64,000 nucleotides of DNA, from assembly GCF_014646135.1 (NCBI RefSeq), contig NZ_BMMW01000002.1:682001-746000 (forward strand), in the 5' to 3' direction. The position numbers were made by a program, and so were the translations under genes. Below the pieces are notes generated by a model. The model did not search any database and had not been told where the DNA came from. It saw only the letters and a program-made list of their open reading frames with translations. Positions 20,890 to 29,891 of this stretch are shown here, one piece after another; the stretch's first letter is position 1; every line of letters starts with the position of its first letter. Origin of the DNA: Nocardia camponoti. GTDB taxonomy: Bacteria; Actinomycetota; Actinomycetes; Mycobacteriales; Mycobacteriaceae.

Positions 20890-20971
20890 GAGAGCTCCTA
20901 AAGGGACTATAGTTTCGTTAACGCGTTCGACGGTACACCCTAATCGCGCTAAATGAAACAGGAGTTCCATT
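20890..20971. promoter_or_regulatory. Divergent promoter/operator between aldo-keto reductase and TetR gene
   Basis: 82 bases separate the two divergent starts. They contain TATAGT on the minus strand (20906-20911) as a -10 for the reductase and the perfect 8-base palindrome CGTTAACG at 20916-20923 just upstream of it, where a repressor would block RNA polymerase. The operator role is inferred from position and from the adjacent regulator. Confidence 0.45.
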
Positions 20972-21601
20972 ATGGATCACGACATCGCTTGGCCGGGCTC
21001 TGTGCGCCCTGGTGGGCGCACTGCCCGGGTCCGAGAGTCTGTCCTGGAAGTGGCGGGTGATTTGCTCGCGGACCGTGGATTCGCCCACCTCGACCTGGCT
21101 GAGGTTGCCGCACGTGCCGGGGTCGGGAAAACCACGGTCTACCGCCGTTGGCGCACCCCCGCGGGGCTGGTGGGTGACCTGCTCGTCGATATGGCGGAGC
21201 AGTCGCTGCCACGCGCCGACACCGGCTCGCTGATCGAAGACCTCATGGCCAACGCGCGCCTGGTTGCGAAGACCCTCACCGACGGTCGCCAGAGCAATCT
21301 CTTCCGCGCTGTCATCGCCGCAGCCACCTGCGACGATGCCACCGCTGCCGCGCTGCGCACCTTCTACGACACGCGGCTCACTGAATGGACACCCTGCGTC
21401 GAAGCCGCTGTTGTCCGTGGCGAAGTTCCCGCTGGCACCGACGCACGGGCTGTCCTTTCTGCCGTCTCCGCGCCGCTGTACTACCGGCTACTCGCCAGTG
21501 GCGACCCGATCGACGACGAAGCCGCCGAGCAAGCGGCGAAGGCCGCCGCTGTCGCCGCCGCAGCAGGAACGTTCGTCACGAAGCAGGCCCAGCGCGCATG
21601 A
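20972..21601 (+). CDS. TetR/AcrR-family transcriptional regulator
   Basis: 209-residue repressor-type protein. The N-terminal helix-turn-helix is at about residues 20-66 (VRESVLEVAGDLLADRGF, VAARAGVGKTTVYRRWRT); the C-terminal part is the TetR_C-type ligand and dimerisation domain. An AGGAG-like site (AACAGGAGTTCC) precedes the ATG. It is transcribed away from the aldo-keto reductase gene and most likely represses that gene and itself in response to an unknown small molecule. Confidence 0.92.
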   Translation: MDHDIAWPGSVRPGGRTARVRESVLEVAGDLLADRGFAHLDLAEVAARAGVGKTTVYRRWRTPAGLVGDLLVDMAEQSLPRADTGSLIEDLMANARLVAKTLTDGRQSNLFRAVIAAATCDDATAAALRTFYDTRLTEWTPCVEAAVVRGEVPAGTDARAVLSAVSAPLYYRLLASGDPIDDEAAEQAAKAAAVAAAAGTFVTKQAQRA

Positions 21602-21633
21602 TCCAGCGCCCTCAAATACTGGTTGCCGCAACG

Positions 21634-22218
21634 CTAACGGGGTGCAGTCCACGCGGGGCCTCGGCCCGTAAGGCCGAGTAGGCGGTCGAATGCTGGTGCG
21701 TCCGAAGCGATTTCGACGGTTGGTCCAAACAAGCCCGGCGTGCCAGCAGGGTCGGTGTCGCGCAGGAATTCGGCGAGAATCCCCACATCCGTCGGTGTCA
21801 CAGCCAACTCCTGACCGGTCGCGGCAGCCAGATCCCAGCCGTGAATCACGATCTCGTCGAGCGCGACCATCGCCATCACCGCCGCAGGCAACTCGACGCC
21901 ACCAGCCTCGGTGTCACCGTCCCATGCGTCGGCAGCGCGCCACGCCGCGGTCAACGTGCCGAGTTGGACGGCGATGCGGGTGCGCCAATCGTCGGGAAGC
22001 GGGCTGTCGGCACCGCTGGGCGGCGGGGTCGAGTGACCAACCGACTCCTTCGTCGCGGCCTGCCGGAACGCCTCGGTTAGCCCAACGACGTGGGCGAGTA
22101 AGTCGCGTACCGTCGCCTCTTCGCAGGGTGTTGGGTTGGTGAGTTGGTCATCGACGATCCCGTCGACAACTGCCGTCAGCGCGCGAGCGGCGGGTTCGAA
22201 ATCGAACTGCGGTTCCAT
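21634..22218 (-). CDS. TIGR03086-type metal-binding protein (DinB-like fold)
   Basis: 194-residue member of the mycothiol-dependent/DinB-like four-helix family. The pattern PTPCEEATVRDLLAHVVGLTEAF places a His for metal binding, and EIVIHGWDLAAATGQ supplies the HxxD-type second site. Related proteins are mycothiol-dependent isomerases or S-transferases; the reaction here is unknown. The ATG at 22218 has AAGGAG six bases upstream; the earlier GTG at 22224 overlaps that site and is less likely. Confidence 0.82.
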   Translation of the reverse strand: MEPQFDFEPAARALTAVVDGIVDDQLTNPTPCEEATVRDLLAHVVGLTEAFRQAATKESVGHSTPPPSGADSPLPDDWRTRIAVQLGTLTAAWRAADAWDGDTEAGGVELPAAVMAMVALDEIVIHGWDLAAATGQELAVTPTDVGILAEFLRDTDPAGTPGLFGPTVEIASDAPAFDRLLGLTGRGPAWTAPR

Positions 22219-22357
22219 GTGCACTCCTTTTAGCGACGACGCGACTACCCCTGTGCAGACGATTCCAGCGCACGAAACTCATCGGAGTGGGTTGCCGAGC
22301 AGCGCGGATCGGCGCACGCTGGTAGGGCAGATCGCGTTCCCGACCCAAGGAGCATCG

Positions 22358-22630
22358 ATGATCGACTACGAAGACGCTCGCCCGCTGGACGTGGTCCCCG
22401 AGGCCGATCGGGTCGAACAGGCGCAAGATGCGTTCCGCGACGCCGACCCCGATGAACCGCCCTTTTTCGATGCCGCCAATTACGTCGACGAGATGGCGGC
22501 CAACATCGCACGCGACGCCGACACCGCCAACGCGGCCGACGTCATCGAACAAACCATCCCGGTGCCCTTCGACGAAGGTGCGGAAGGTTTCACCGTCGCC
22601 GAGGACACGACCGAGGTCGAGGACTACTGA
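22358..22630 (+). CDS. Small acidic protein, unknown function
   Basis: 90 residues, strongly acidic (many Asp/Glu, few Lys/Arg), starting [23 protein letters not shown] lies seven bases before the ATG, which is good evidence for translation; the longer open frame is antisense to the neighbouring gene. No known domain, signal peptide or membrane helix. Its 3' end overlaps the convergent menD stop by seven bases. Likely real but functionally blank; cytoplasmic and probably partly disordered. Confidence 0.75.
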   Translation: MIDYEDARPLDVVPEADRVEQAQDAFRDADPDEPPFFDAANYVDEMAANIARDADTANAADVIEQTIPVPFDEGAEGFTVAEDTTEVEDY

Positions 22631-24252
22631 TCGGCGATTCGCGCGCGCACGGTCGCGTGTAGTTCGCGCAGCGACGAGCGCTCGGTGACCACTTCGAGCA
22701 CACGCAAACCGTGCGCGTCGTCGGCGAGTTCGGCGGCCAACTCGGTCGGATCAACCTGGCGGTGCGGCACGCGATAAGCGGCGCACAACGCGGCGAGATC
22801 CATGCCGTGCGGCGTGCCGAACACGCGCTCAAACACGCCCGCGTATTGCGGATCGCCCTGTTCGAGCAGTTCGAAGATGCCGCCGCCGTCGTCGTTGGCA
22901 ACGACGATCGTGAGGTTGGCCGGGCGCGGTTCGCCTCGTCCGATCAGCAGGCCGGACGCGTCATGGAGGAACGTGAGGTCGCCCATCAGCGCGATCGTGC
23001 GGCCCGGGTGCGCGAGCGCGGCACCCACCGCGCCGGAAACGGTGCCGTCGATGCCTGCCACACCACGGTTCGACATCACGCGAATTCCGGGGCGCGGCGT
23101 CGAGACAAGCGCGGCGTCGCGCACGGGGTTCGACGCGCCGAGCAGCAGTTGGTCGCCTTCACGCAAAGCGGCGGTCACGACAGCCGCGACATGCAGGCCG
23201 GTCGCCTTCGGGTGCGCGGCGAGTTCGTCGCGCACGGCTGCTTCGGCGACGGAATTGAGTTCGGCGCAGCGGGCGAGCCAGTCGGCTGCGGGCGCGCCCG
23301 AGGTCACCGCGCGTGTTCCCGTCCCGACGACGTTGCCGGAAACATCAGGCCAGCGCGGTCCGGTTGTTAACGCGAAGACCGTCACATCGGGATCGGCGAG
23401 CACCCGCGAGACCTGGCGATGCAACGTCGGTCGGCCGGTGATGATCGCCTGTTTGGGCTTCAACAGCGAAAGCGCGAGCGGATGCAGAGCTGGCCCGTGC
23501 AGCGGCGCGGTCGGCTCGGCGACGGTCGGCAGCGCCGACAGCTCGGGAAGCAGGCGCGCACCGTGGCCGGAAATGACGACGGTGTCGGGGGTGAGGTCGA
23601 TGTCGAGCGGGACGTCGAGCGTCGCGTACTGCGTCGCCGTCCACGCGCGATCGTCCGGGCGACCAGCGGGCAGCGGCGCTTCGTCAAGCGACGGAACGAG
23701 CGGCTCACGCAGCGGAATGTCGAATTGGACCGGGCCCGCGTTGCCCGACCGGGTGCCGCGCGCGGCAGCTAATACGCGACATACAGCGGACCGCCACACA
23801 CTGTTTTGCCGCGGGTACTGCTCAGCTTCTTCTTCGGCGAGACCGAGACTGATCGTCGCGCGCACTTGCGAACCGAAAAGGCCAAGCTGTTCAACCGTCT
23901 GGTTGGCCCCGGTGCCGAGCATCTCGTAAGGCCGATTCGCACTAATGACAATGAGCGGAACGCGCGCGTAATTCGCTTCAAGAACAGCGGGCGCGAGATT
24001 GGCGACCGCGGTACCCGACGTCATCACAACGGGAACGGGCTGACCAGACGAAACCGCGAGCCCGATCGCGAGAAATCCCGCGGTGCGCTCGTCGATGCGC
24101 ATGTGCAACCGCAACTGTCCGGCGACGTCAGCGGCCTGCAAAGCGAACGCGAGCGGGGCATTACGCGAGCCCGGGCACAACACCACTTCGCGCACACCAC
24201 CGCGTACGAGCTCGTCGACGACAACTCGGGCCTGAGCGGTAGACGGATTCAC
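22624..24252 (-). CDS. menD: SEPHCHC synthase MenD
   Basis: Thiamine-diphosphate enzyme that joins 2-oxoglutarate to isochorismate, the first committed step of menaquinone synthesis. The 542-residue protein opens [19 protein letters not shown], with [13 protein letters not shown] near residue 26, [14 protein letters not shown] containing the catalytic Glu, [16 protein letters not shown], and the ThDP/Mg motif [12 protein letters not shown] plus [10 protein letters not shown]. The GTG at 24252 matches mycobacterial MenD; the 45 codons above it are not homologous. It has only a poor Shine-Dalgarno; CAGGCT six bases upstream could mark a leaderless start. Confidence 0.95.
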   Translation of the reverse strand: MNPSTAQARVVVDELVRGGVREVVLCPGSRNAPLAFALQAADVAGQLRLHMRIDERTAGFLAIGLAVSSGQPVPVVMTSGTAVANLAPAVLEANYARVPLIVISANRPYEMLGTGANQTVEQLGLFGSQVRATISLGLAEEEAEQYPRQNSVWRSAVCRVLAAARGTRSGNAGPVQFDIPLREPLVPSLDEAPLPAGRPDDRAWTATQYATLDVPLDIDLTPDTVVISGHGARLLPELSALPTVAEPTAPLHGPALHPLALSLLKPKQAIITGRPTLHRQVSRVLADPDVTVFALTTGPRWPDVSGNVVGTGTRAVTSGAPAADWLARCAELNSVAEAAVRDELAAHPKATGLHVAAVVTAALREGDQLLLGASNPVRDAALVSTPRPGIRVMSNRGVAGIDGTVSGAVGAALAHPGRTIALMGDLTFLHDASGLLIGRGEPRPANLTIVVANDDGGGIFELLEQGDPQYAGVFERVFGTPHGMDLAALCAAYRVPHRQVDPTELAAELADDAHGLRVLEVVTERSSLRELHATVRARIADQ

Positions 24253-24388
24253 TCCCCCAGCCTGACAGAAACGCCCCCGAGATTCCGCCCCGCACCCCGT
24301 AATCTGCGCCACGGGCTCGCCAGCTGCGCCCAGCCACCCTGCCCACGCATGCGCGGAAAGCGCACCTTCCCGCCAAGGTATCCCCAAA

Positions 24389-24457
24389 GGGTTAGCGCCG
24401 TCCGTCCGATGGGCGTGCGGCGCTAACCCATCGGGCGGACCTCAGGGCGCTAACCCC
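24389..24457. repeat. Nested inverted repeats downstream of the DUF6918 gene
   Basis: A perfect 12-base pair of arms, GGGTTAGCGCCG (24389-24400) and CGGCGCTAACCC (24418-24429), overlaps a second pair, GTCCGTCCGATGGG and CCCATCGGGCGGAC (13 of 14 match). A third copy of GGCGCTAACCC sits at 24446-24456. Read on the minus strand the first pair is followed by TTT, so it may terminate the DUF6918 transcript; the alternative pairings are unexplained. Confidence 0.6.
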
Positions 24458-24499
24458 GGCGGCGCCGCAGGCGACGCCAGAAAATACAGCACCGCCAAA

Positions 24500-24946
24500 T
24501 TACTGAGCGTGCTTCTGGACCAAACCCGCAACGCGCGGCAGCGCCTCAATCACGTGCTTCTTCGCCGAACCACGCATCGACGAGTACACCTTCTGCAACG
24601 CAGGACGCGTCGACGCGTCGGCGCGAGCGTCGGTGACGGCGAGCAGCGACTCGGCGACCTCGTCGGACTTCGAGTTCAGCAGATCGGCGAACGAGCCGGT
24701 GCCGGTGGTGGTGTATTCGACCCAGTACGGCTGAAGCTGCTCAAGCAACTTCGGCGCGAGCGACGCGAGCGCGTCGGGGACGATCGTGGGGCTGATCTTC
24801 TTGACGGCCGCGTAGCCACCCTTCACGACCAGGCCGGACGCGCCGCCCTTGTCCGAGACCTCGGCGTCGAGAACCTCGACGGCCTCTGCAAGAAAAGCGG
24901 GACGCTTGGTGTCGTCGAGCAGGGATTCAGACAGTGCTGCAACCAC
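24500..24946 (-). CDS. DUF6918 family protein
   Basis: 148-residue protein, mostly helical by composition, with VVAALSESLLDDTKRPAFLAEAVEVLD at the start and SSMRGSAKKHVIEALPRVAGLV at the end. It looks like the actinobacterial DUF6918 family, whose function is not known; this name is from memory. The GTG at 24946 is preceded by GGAGGA nine bases upstream, which decides the start over the earlier ATG at 25006. It is divergent from menB across 141 bases. No signal peptide or membrane helix. Confidence 0.75.
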   Translation of the reverse strand: MVAALSESLLDDTKRPAFLAEAVEVLDAEVSDKGGASGLVVKGGYAAVKKISPTIVPDALASLAPKLLEQLQPYWVEYTTTGTGSFADLLNSKSDEVAESLLAVTDARADASTRPALQKVYSSMRGSAKKHVIEALPRVAGLVQKHAQ

Positions 24947-25087
24947 TTTCAGGTTCCTCCGGATCGGTTCGTTGAACGTGCGATCGAGACTATACGCATG
25001 GGGCAACCCGGTCGCGCTTCGACGGCCTCACCTGCGCAGTTGCGGCCTCGTAGCGACTGGCGAGTAGCCCGGGCCATAATGCGTTCT

Positions 25088-25981
25088 GTGACTTTCGATC
25101 CGAAGCTGTGGCAGACCGTCCCGGGGTTCGAGGACCTTACCGATATCACCTACCACCGGCGCGTTGATCAGGGCACGGTTCGTGTCGCGTTCAACCGCCC
25201 TGAAGTGCGAAACGCGTTCCGGCCGCACACGGTCGATGAGCTTTACCGCGCGCTCGATCACGCGCGCATGACGCCCGACGTTGGCGCGGTGCTGCTCACC
25301 GGCAACGGGCCGAGTCCGAAAGATGGTGGCTGGGCGTTCTGTTCGGGCGGTGACCAGCGGATTCGCGGTCGCAGCGGCTACCAGTACGCCGAGGGCGAAA
25401 CGGCTGACACCGTCGATCAGGCGCGGGCTGGTCGCTTGCACATCCTTGAGGTGCAGCGGCTCATTCGGTTCATGCCGAAGGTCGTGATCGCGGTGGTCAA
25501 CGGGTGGGCCGCCGGTGGTGGCCACAGCCTGCATGTCGTCTGCGATTTGACGCTCGCGTCGCGTGAGCACGCGCGGTTCAAGCAGACCGACGCCGACGTC
25601 GGCTCGTTCGACGGTGGTTACGGCAGCGCGTATTTGGCGAAGATGGTTGGCCAGAAGTTCGCTCGCGAGATCTTCTTCCTCGGTCGCGCTTACACCGCGC
25701 AGGAAATGCACGAGATGGGCGCGGTGAACAAGGTCGTCGATCATGACGAGCTGGAAAACGTCGCGTTGGAGTGGGCCGCCGAGATCAACGGCAAGTCACC
25801 GCAGGCCCAGCGGATGCTCAAGTACGCGTTCAACTTGGCCGATGACGGCCTTGTCGGCCAGCAGCTTTTCGCTGGCGAAGCGACGCGCATGGCCTACATG
25901 ACCGACGAAGCGGTCGAGGGTCGCGACTCGTTCTTGGAGAAGCGCAAGCCCGATTGGGCACCGTATCCCTGGCACTTCTAA
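25088..25981 (+). CDS. menB: 1,4-dihydroxy-2-naphthoyl-CoA synthase MenB
   Basis: Crotonase-family enzyme that closes the second ring of menaquinone (Dieckmann-type condensation of O-succinylbenzoyl-CoA). Family hallmarks: FNRPEVRNAFRPHTVDEL, WAFCSGGDQRIRGRSGYQYA, GWAAGGGHSLHVVCDLTLAS, DADVGSFDGGYGSAYLA and KSPQAQRMLKYAFN. An ATG at 25079 is possible, but neither start has a Shine-Dalgarno sequence. CATAAT (25075-25080) is a strong -10 exactly seven bases before the GTG at 25088, favouring a leaderless start there. Length is about 297. It is separated from menE by a 289-base gap. Confidence 0.95.
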   Translation: MTFDPKLWQTVPGFEDLTDITYHRRVDQGTVRVAFNRPEVRNAFRPHTVDELYRALDHARMTPDVGAVLLTGNGPSPKDGGWAFCSGGDQRIRGRSGYQYAEGETADTVDQARAGRLHILEVQRLIRFMPKVVIAVVNGWAAGGGHSLHVVCDLTLASREHARFKQTDADVGSFDGGYGSAYLAKMVGQKFAREIFFLGRAYTAQEMHEMGAVNKVVDHDELENVALEWAAEINGKSPQAQRMLKYAFNLADDGLVGQQLFAGEATRMAYMTDEAVEGRDSFLEKRKPDWAPYPWHF

Positions 25982-26270
25982 CGAGTATTCACACTGGTCA
26001 ACGGCGTGAGCGATGCGTTTGCTCGGGGTAGCCGACTTGCCGAAGCTGGCTCAGACGGCAACGATAGCTCCGAGCAAGCGCCCGATCGCCGTTGCCCGGG
26101 CAGTGCGGGATTTGTCCGTCTGGTTATCGTCTACTGAATCGCAGTCGCTATGTCTTCTCGCTTTCTAGTGCCGTTTCCGCCGAAACCGACCCGTTGCCCC
26201 GGTCTGTCGGCTCGCATGACACGATCGACTCCGTGAGGGCGTGTGGCGAGCTGGATCGGGAGGTAGTTGC
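25982..26270 (+). other. Leader region of menE, no gene
   Basis: 289 bases without a convincing reading frame; the one small open frame starting at 26092 has no ribosome site and resembles nothing. The region holds a long-range inverted repeat, CGTTTGCTCGGGG (26016-26028) with CTCCGAGCAAGCG (26068-26080), pairing at 11 of 13 positions and better with G-U pairs. It could structure the menE leader. Confidence 0.4.
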
Positions 26271-27431
26271 GTGAGCCGAACCCTGCGGACGCTACAGATG
26301 CCTACCGGCGCCGGGGTCAGCGAAGTTCTTCCGCATTTGCGTCAGGCTCTCGACGGCAGCGGCCCAGCGTGGCTGCCGATTCCGACCACTGATCGGCGCG
26401 AGGCAGCTCGACTTTCCGACGCGCTGAAACCGGGCGATCCGATCGACGATGAGGTCGCGCTTGTCGTCACCACATCGGGCACAACCGGCATTCCGAAGGG
26501 CGCGCTGCTTGGTGCCGAAGCGCTGCGCGCGAGCGGCAACGCGACCCACGAACGCCTCGGCGGACCGGGTAGCTGGCTGCTTGCCCTGCCGACGCATCAC
26601 ATCGCGGGCATCCAGGTGTTGTTGCGCAGCATTCTCGCTGGTACCGAACCGACCGTCCTCGACGTGTCCGGCGGCTTTTTGCCCGAAGCGCTCGCCGGCG
26701 CGGTCGGTGCGATGCGCGGGCCGCGTCGCTACTCGGCGCTTGTTCCGACGCAGCTGATCAAGTCGCTTGATTCGCCGATCGCGGCAAAAGCTCTCGCTGA
26801 GCTCGACGGCGTGCTCGTCGGGGGTGCGGCGACCCCGGTACCGATTTACGAACGTGCCCTCGACATGGGCATCAAGGTCGTGCGGACCTACGGCATGAGC
26901 GAAACGTGCGGTGGTTGCGTTTACGAGGGTCTGCCGCTTAACGGCACCCAAATCCGGGTCGAAGACGGTCGCATCGTGATCGGCGGCTCGATGGTCGCGC
27001 GCGGTTACCGCAACCTGCCCGATCATCCCGCCTTCGCCGAACCCGGCTGGTTCCGCACCGAGGACGCGGGCAGTATCGACGCTGACGGGCTGTTGTCGAT
27101 CACCGGTCGACTAGACGAGGCGATCATGACCGGCGGGCTCCTTGTAATCCCGCAGGTTGTCGAAGCGGTGCTTTCGACGCATCCGGCGATTCGCGAATGC
27201 ATCGTGCTCGGCCTGCCCGACGAGCGACTTGGCCAGCGCGTCGCCGTCGCGATCGTGCCGGTCGACGGCACATCGCCAACGCTCGATGAACTGCGCGCGC
27301 ACGTGGTCGCCGAACTCGATTCGATCGCCGCCCCGCGCGAACTGGCGGTGCTCAGCGAGATCCCGCTGCGTGGTCCAGGCAAGCCGGACCGCGCGGCATT
27401 GCGTCGACTATTGGGTGACGCGACCCGCTGA
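26271..27431 (+). CDS. menE: O-succinylbenzoate-CoA ligase MenE
   Basis: Adenylate-forming enzyme that makes O-succinylbenzoyl-CoA, the MenB substrate. Motifs: ATP loop TTSGTTGIPKGAL near residue 68, LALPTHHIAGIQVL, the RTYGMSETCGG signature, WFRTEDAGSIDADG with the ribose-binding Asp, and GKPDRAALRRLL containing the catalytic Lys. The 386-residue length matches the short actinobacterial MenE. The GTG at 26271 has GGGAGG eight bases upstream; the frame above it is noncoding. Followed by a lipid-binding-like gene and menA on the same strand. Confidence 0.94.
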   Translation: MSRTLRTLQMPTGAGVSEVLPHLRQALDGSGPAWLPIPTTDRREAARLSDALKPGDPIDDEVALVVTTSGTTGIPKGALLGAEALRASGNATHERLGGPGSWLLALPTHHIAGIQVLLRSILAGTEPTVLDVSGGFLPEALAGAVGAMRGPRRYSALVPTQLIKSLDSPIAAKALAELDGVLVGGAATPVPIYERALDMGIKVVRTYGMSETCGGCVYEGLPLNGTQIRVEDGRIVIGGSMVARGYRNLPDHPAFAEPGWFRTEDAGSIDADGLLSITGRLDEAIMTGGLLVIPQVVEAVLSTHPAIRECIVLGLPDERLGQRVAVAIVPVDGTSPTLDELRAHVVAELDSIAAPRELAVLSEIPLRGPGKPDRAALRRLLGDATR

Positions 27432-27469
27432 ACCGCTTTTTGTCGGTGCCCTCACTTATTCTCGTGCGC

Positions 27470-27934
27470 ATGGCCGACTTCGAGGTGTCGAGGCACACAA
27501 CCATTGCCGCCGCCCCGGCGCGCATTCATCCACTGCTCAACGATTTTCGTCAATGGCGGCGTTGGTCGCCTTGGGAAGAAGCCGATCCCAATCTCGCGCG
27601 CACTTACACCGGGCCCGAGTCGGGCGTCGGTGCCAGTTACGCGTGGCGCGGCAACCGCAAGGCCGGCATTGGCGCGATGGAGGTGAAAGCCGACTCCGAG
27701 CAGGGGGTTGGCATCGAACTGCGGTTCGAAAAGCCGTTCAAAGCAGTCAATTACGTCACGTTTACGCTCGTGCCAACCGCGGGCGGCACCGAGGTCACGT
27801 GGCGCATGAACGGCACCCGTGGCGGCCTTTTCGGGTTAATCGGCAAGATCGTGCCGGTCGACAAGCTCATCCTCAAAGATTTCGATCGCGGCCTAGCCCA
27901 GTTGAAGGCGATCGCTGAATCCGCCGACACCTAA
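27470..27934 (+). CDS. SRPBCC family protein
   Basis: 154-residue START-like protein (polyketide cyclase/dehydrase type), starting [36 protein letters not shown] in pattern, with a C-terminal amphipathic helix. Members bind hydrophobic ligands; here, between menE and menA, a quinone intermediate is conceivable, but that is a guess from position. The ATG at 27470 has TATTCT exactly seven bases upstream and no Shine-Dalgarno sequence, indicating a leaderless start; a TTG at 27440 is not needed. Confidence 0.85.
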   Translation: MADFEVSRHTTIAAAPARIHPLLNDFRQWRRWSPWEEADPNLARTYTGPESGVGASYAWRGNRKAGIGAMEVKADSEQGVGIELRFEKPFKAVNYVTFTLVPTAGGTEVTWRMNGTRGGLFGLIGKIVPVDKLILKDFDRGLAQLKAIAESADT

Positions 27935-27956
27935 TCACGCGACTAGGCTGCCCAGC

Positions 27957-28826
27957 ATGGCTACAGCTGCGCAATGGATCGAAGGTGCCCGGCCACGGAC
28001 ACTGCCCAACGCGATCGCGCCGGTCCTGGCTGGCACCGGCGCTGCCGCTTCGATCGACGGGCTCGTCTGGTGGAAAGCGGCGCTGGCACTGCTTGTTTCG
28101 CTCGCGCTGATCGTCGGCGTCAACTACGCCAACGACTATTCCGACGGTATTCGCGGCACCGACGACGAACGGGTTGGCCCGCTGCGGCTGGTCGGCTCCG
28201 GATTGGCTTCGCCGGAATCGGTGCGTACTGCCGCATTCGCGAGCTTGGGTGTTGGCGCGGTTGCTGGTCTGATTCTCGCGGCAACGTCGGCGTGGTGGCT
28301 GGTTGCCGTTGGCGCGCTGTGTCTGGCTGGTGCGTGGTTTTATACCGGTGGCAAAAAGCCCTACGGGTACAGCGGTTTTGGTGAGATCGCGGTCTTTATT
28401 TTCTTCGGCCTCATCGCGGTGCTCGGCACCGAATATGTGCAAGCCGGCCGTGTCGATTGGGTTGGTCTCGCCCTCGCTGTCGGCGTAGGCGCGTTTTCGA
28501 GTGCGGTCCTTGTCGCGAATAACCTGCGCGACATCCCAACCGACGCCGAGTCGGGCAAGGTCACGCTCGCGGTACGCCTCGGTGATCCGCGCACCCGCAC
28601 ACTGCAATTGGTGTTGCTCGCGCTGCCGTTCGTGCTCAGTCTCGTGCTTGTTGTTCGCACACCGTTCGCGCTCGTGGGGCTGCTCGCGCTCCCGCTCGCG
28701 ATTCGCGCCAACGCGCCCGTGCGCAGCGGAAAGGGCGGGCTCGCACTGATACCCGCCCTCCGCGACTCCGGTCTGGCGATGCTCGTGTGGTCGGCGTTGA
28801 CCGCGTTGGCGGTCGGGCTAACTTAG
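27957..28826 (+). CDS. menA: 1,4-dihydroxy-2-naphthoate polyprenyltransferase MenA
   Basis: UbiA-superfamily integral membrane enzyme that attaches the polyprenyl chain to dihydroxynaphthoate. The first Asp-rich motif [11 protein letters not shown] is near residue 59 and the second, [10 protein letters not shown], near 193; both bind Mg-diphosphate. Eight to nine hydrophobic helices span the 289 residues. TAGGCT seven bases before the ATG suggests a leaderless start. Its polyprenyl donor probably comes from the synthase encoded at 9.6-10.7 kb. Confidence 0.95.
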   Translation: MATAAQWIEGARPRTLPNAIAPVLAGTGAAASIDGLVWWKAALALLVSLALIVGVNYANDYSDGIRGTDDERVGPLRLVGSGLASPESVRTAAFASLGVGAVAGLILAATSAWWLVAVGALCLAGAWFYTGGKKPYGYSGFGEIAVFIFFGLIAVLGTEYVQAGRVDWVGLALAVGVGAFSSAVLVANNLRDIPTDAESGKVTLAVRLGDPRTRTLQLVLLALPFVLSLVLVVRTPFALVGLLALPLAIRANAPVRSGKGGLALIPALRDSGLAMLVWSALTALAVGLT

Positions 28827-28838
28827 TTTTGGTCGGAC

Positions 28839-29222
28839 CTAGTCCTTGTCAGGAACAACGAGCCCAAGCACCCAGTTCACCAGCGAAACAATCACGCCAC
28901 CCCAGAACGCCGCCCAGAACCCGTCGATGCGCAGGCCGTAGTCGGTGAGGCTGGTGATCCACGCGGTCAGCGCGAGCATGCCCGCGTTCACCACAAGCAG
29001 GAACAGGCCGAGCGTGAGGATCACGAACGGCAGCGACAAGAGCTTGATGATCGGCTTGATCACGGCGTTGACGGCGGTGAAAACGGCGGCGATGATCACG
29101 ATGATCGCCGCTTCGCCCCACCGCCCCCAGTCAGCGGGAACGAGAATCCAGATTTTTTGGATCCACGCGACGGCCGCCCAGATCGCGATCGCATTGACTA
29201 CCAGACGAAGTGCTAGCTGCAT
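28839..29222 (-). CDS. Phage holin family 4-type membrane protein (PF04020-like)
   Basis: 127-residue protein with four hydrophobic helices and the pattern AVNAVIKPIIKLLSLPFVILTLGLFLLVVN, typical of PF04020. Despite the Pfam name it is a common chromosomal membrane protein with unknown role and no sign of a prophage here. The ATG at 29222 has TAGCAT six bases upstream, so it may be leaderless. It converges on menA with twelve bases between. Confidence 0.88.
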   Translation of the reverse strand: MQLALRLVVNAIAIWAAVAWIQKIWILVPADWGRWGEAAIIVIIAAVFTAVNAVIKPIIKLLSLPFVILTLGLFLLVVNAGMLALTAWITSLTDYGLRIDGFWAAFWGGVIVSLVNWVLGLVVPDKD

Positions 29223-29285
29223 AGGTCAATGCTAGGCCCGATTTGGCCGGACTTGGGGGTGTCCGGCTATGCGGTCTGGTGTCGC

Positions 29286-29810
29286 CTAGGCAGCGGCCTC
29301 AAGTGCGGCGCGCAGCTCCGCCTCGGCTGCCTCGACCACATCGGCGCCGCCAAGCACGGCGACAGTCGCGGGATCATCGACCTGCAATATGCCGAGCACC
29401 AAGTACTGAGCGCCGATATCAAGTTCCGAATACCGCATCGCCTCATACAGTGCGAGTTCGAGAATTCTCTTTGCATTGCGGGAGAAAGGCACCGGAGGCT
29501 TTTCGCCGGGCGGCAGAGGCTTTGCGTCGCGTACTCGCTCAGCCCGAACCTGCCGCTGACGTGCCGACACGGGCTCGTCAGCTTCCCATTCGGCCTCGCT
29601 GATCTGCGGCAGAGAGGCTAATTCGGCGAGCAGTCCGTCACGAGTGATGCCGTGTGCGGAAAGCACGGTGACCGTAAGTTCCTGATCAGGCTGTGCCAGC
29701 GCCCCGACAAGCACGTGCGCGGGCGTGATCCGGAGTGAGCGCAGTTCCCTCGCATGCTCTTGCGCGGCCACCACGGCCGTCCTCGCCGATTCGTTGAACG
29801 TCTCGTACAT
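29286..29810 (-). CDS. Clp N-terminal domain protein
   Basis: 174-residue protein resembling the N-terminal (Clp_N) domain of ClpC/ClpA without the ATPase: YETFNESARTAVVAAQEHARELRSLRITPAHVLVGAL at the start and a second half repeat, FSRNAKRILELALYEAMRYSELDIGAQYLVLGIL. Stand-alone Clp_N proteins are thought to act as adaptors or decoys for Clp substrates; that role is inferred. The ATG at 29810 gives the family N-terminus; no strong ribosome site is seen. Monocistronic on the minus strand. Confidence 0.85.
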   Translation of the reverse strand: MYETFNESARTAVVAAQEHARELRSLRITPAHVLVGALAQPDQELTVTVLSAHGITRDGLLAELASLPQISEAEWEADEPVSARQRQVRAERVRDAKPLPPGEKPPVPFSRNAKRILELALYEAMRYSELDIGAQYLVLGILQVDDPATVAVLGGADVVEAAEAELRAALEAAA

Positions 29811-29891
29811 GCGCTGCGTCTCGTTTCCTCGATCTCGACGATTCGTCACCGATTATCGATGGTTGACGACTCGTCGCAACACGAGAAGTGT

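Noticed and set aside
25079-25087. ATG at 25079 as the start of menB
   Set aside because: It overlaps the CATAAT -10; the GTG at 25088 has the exact seven-base spacing of leaderless genes here. It cannot be excluded without a mapped 5' end.
26092-26274. 60-residue frame upstream of menE
   Set aside because: No ribosome site, overlaps the menE start, and shows no protein-like pattern.
28839-29222. Phage holin-like protein as sign of a prophage
   Set aside because: PF04020 proteins are ordinary chromosomal membrane proteins; no integrase, capsid or lysis genes are nearby.
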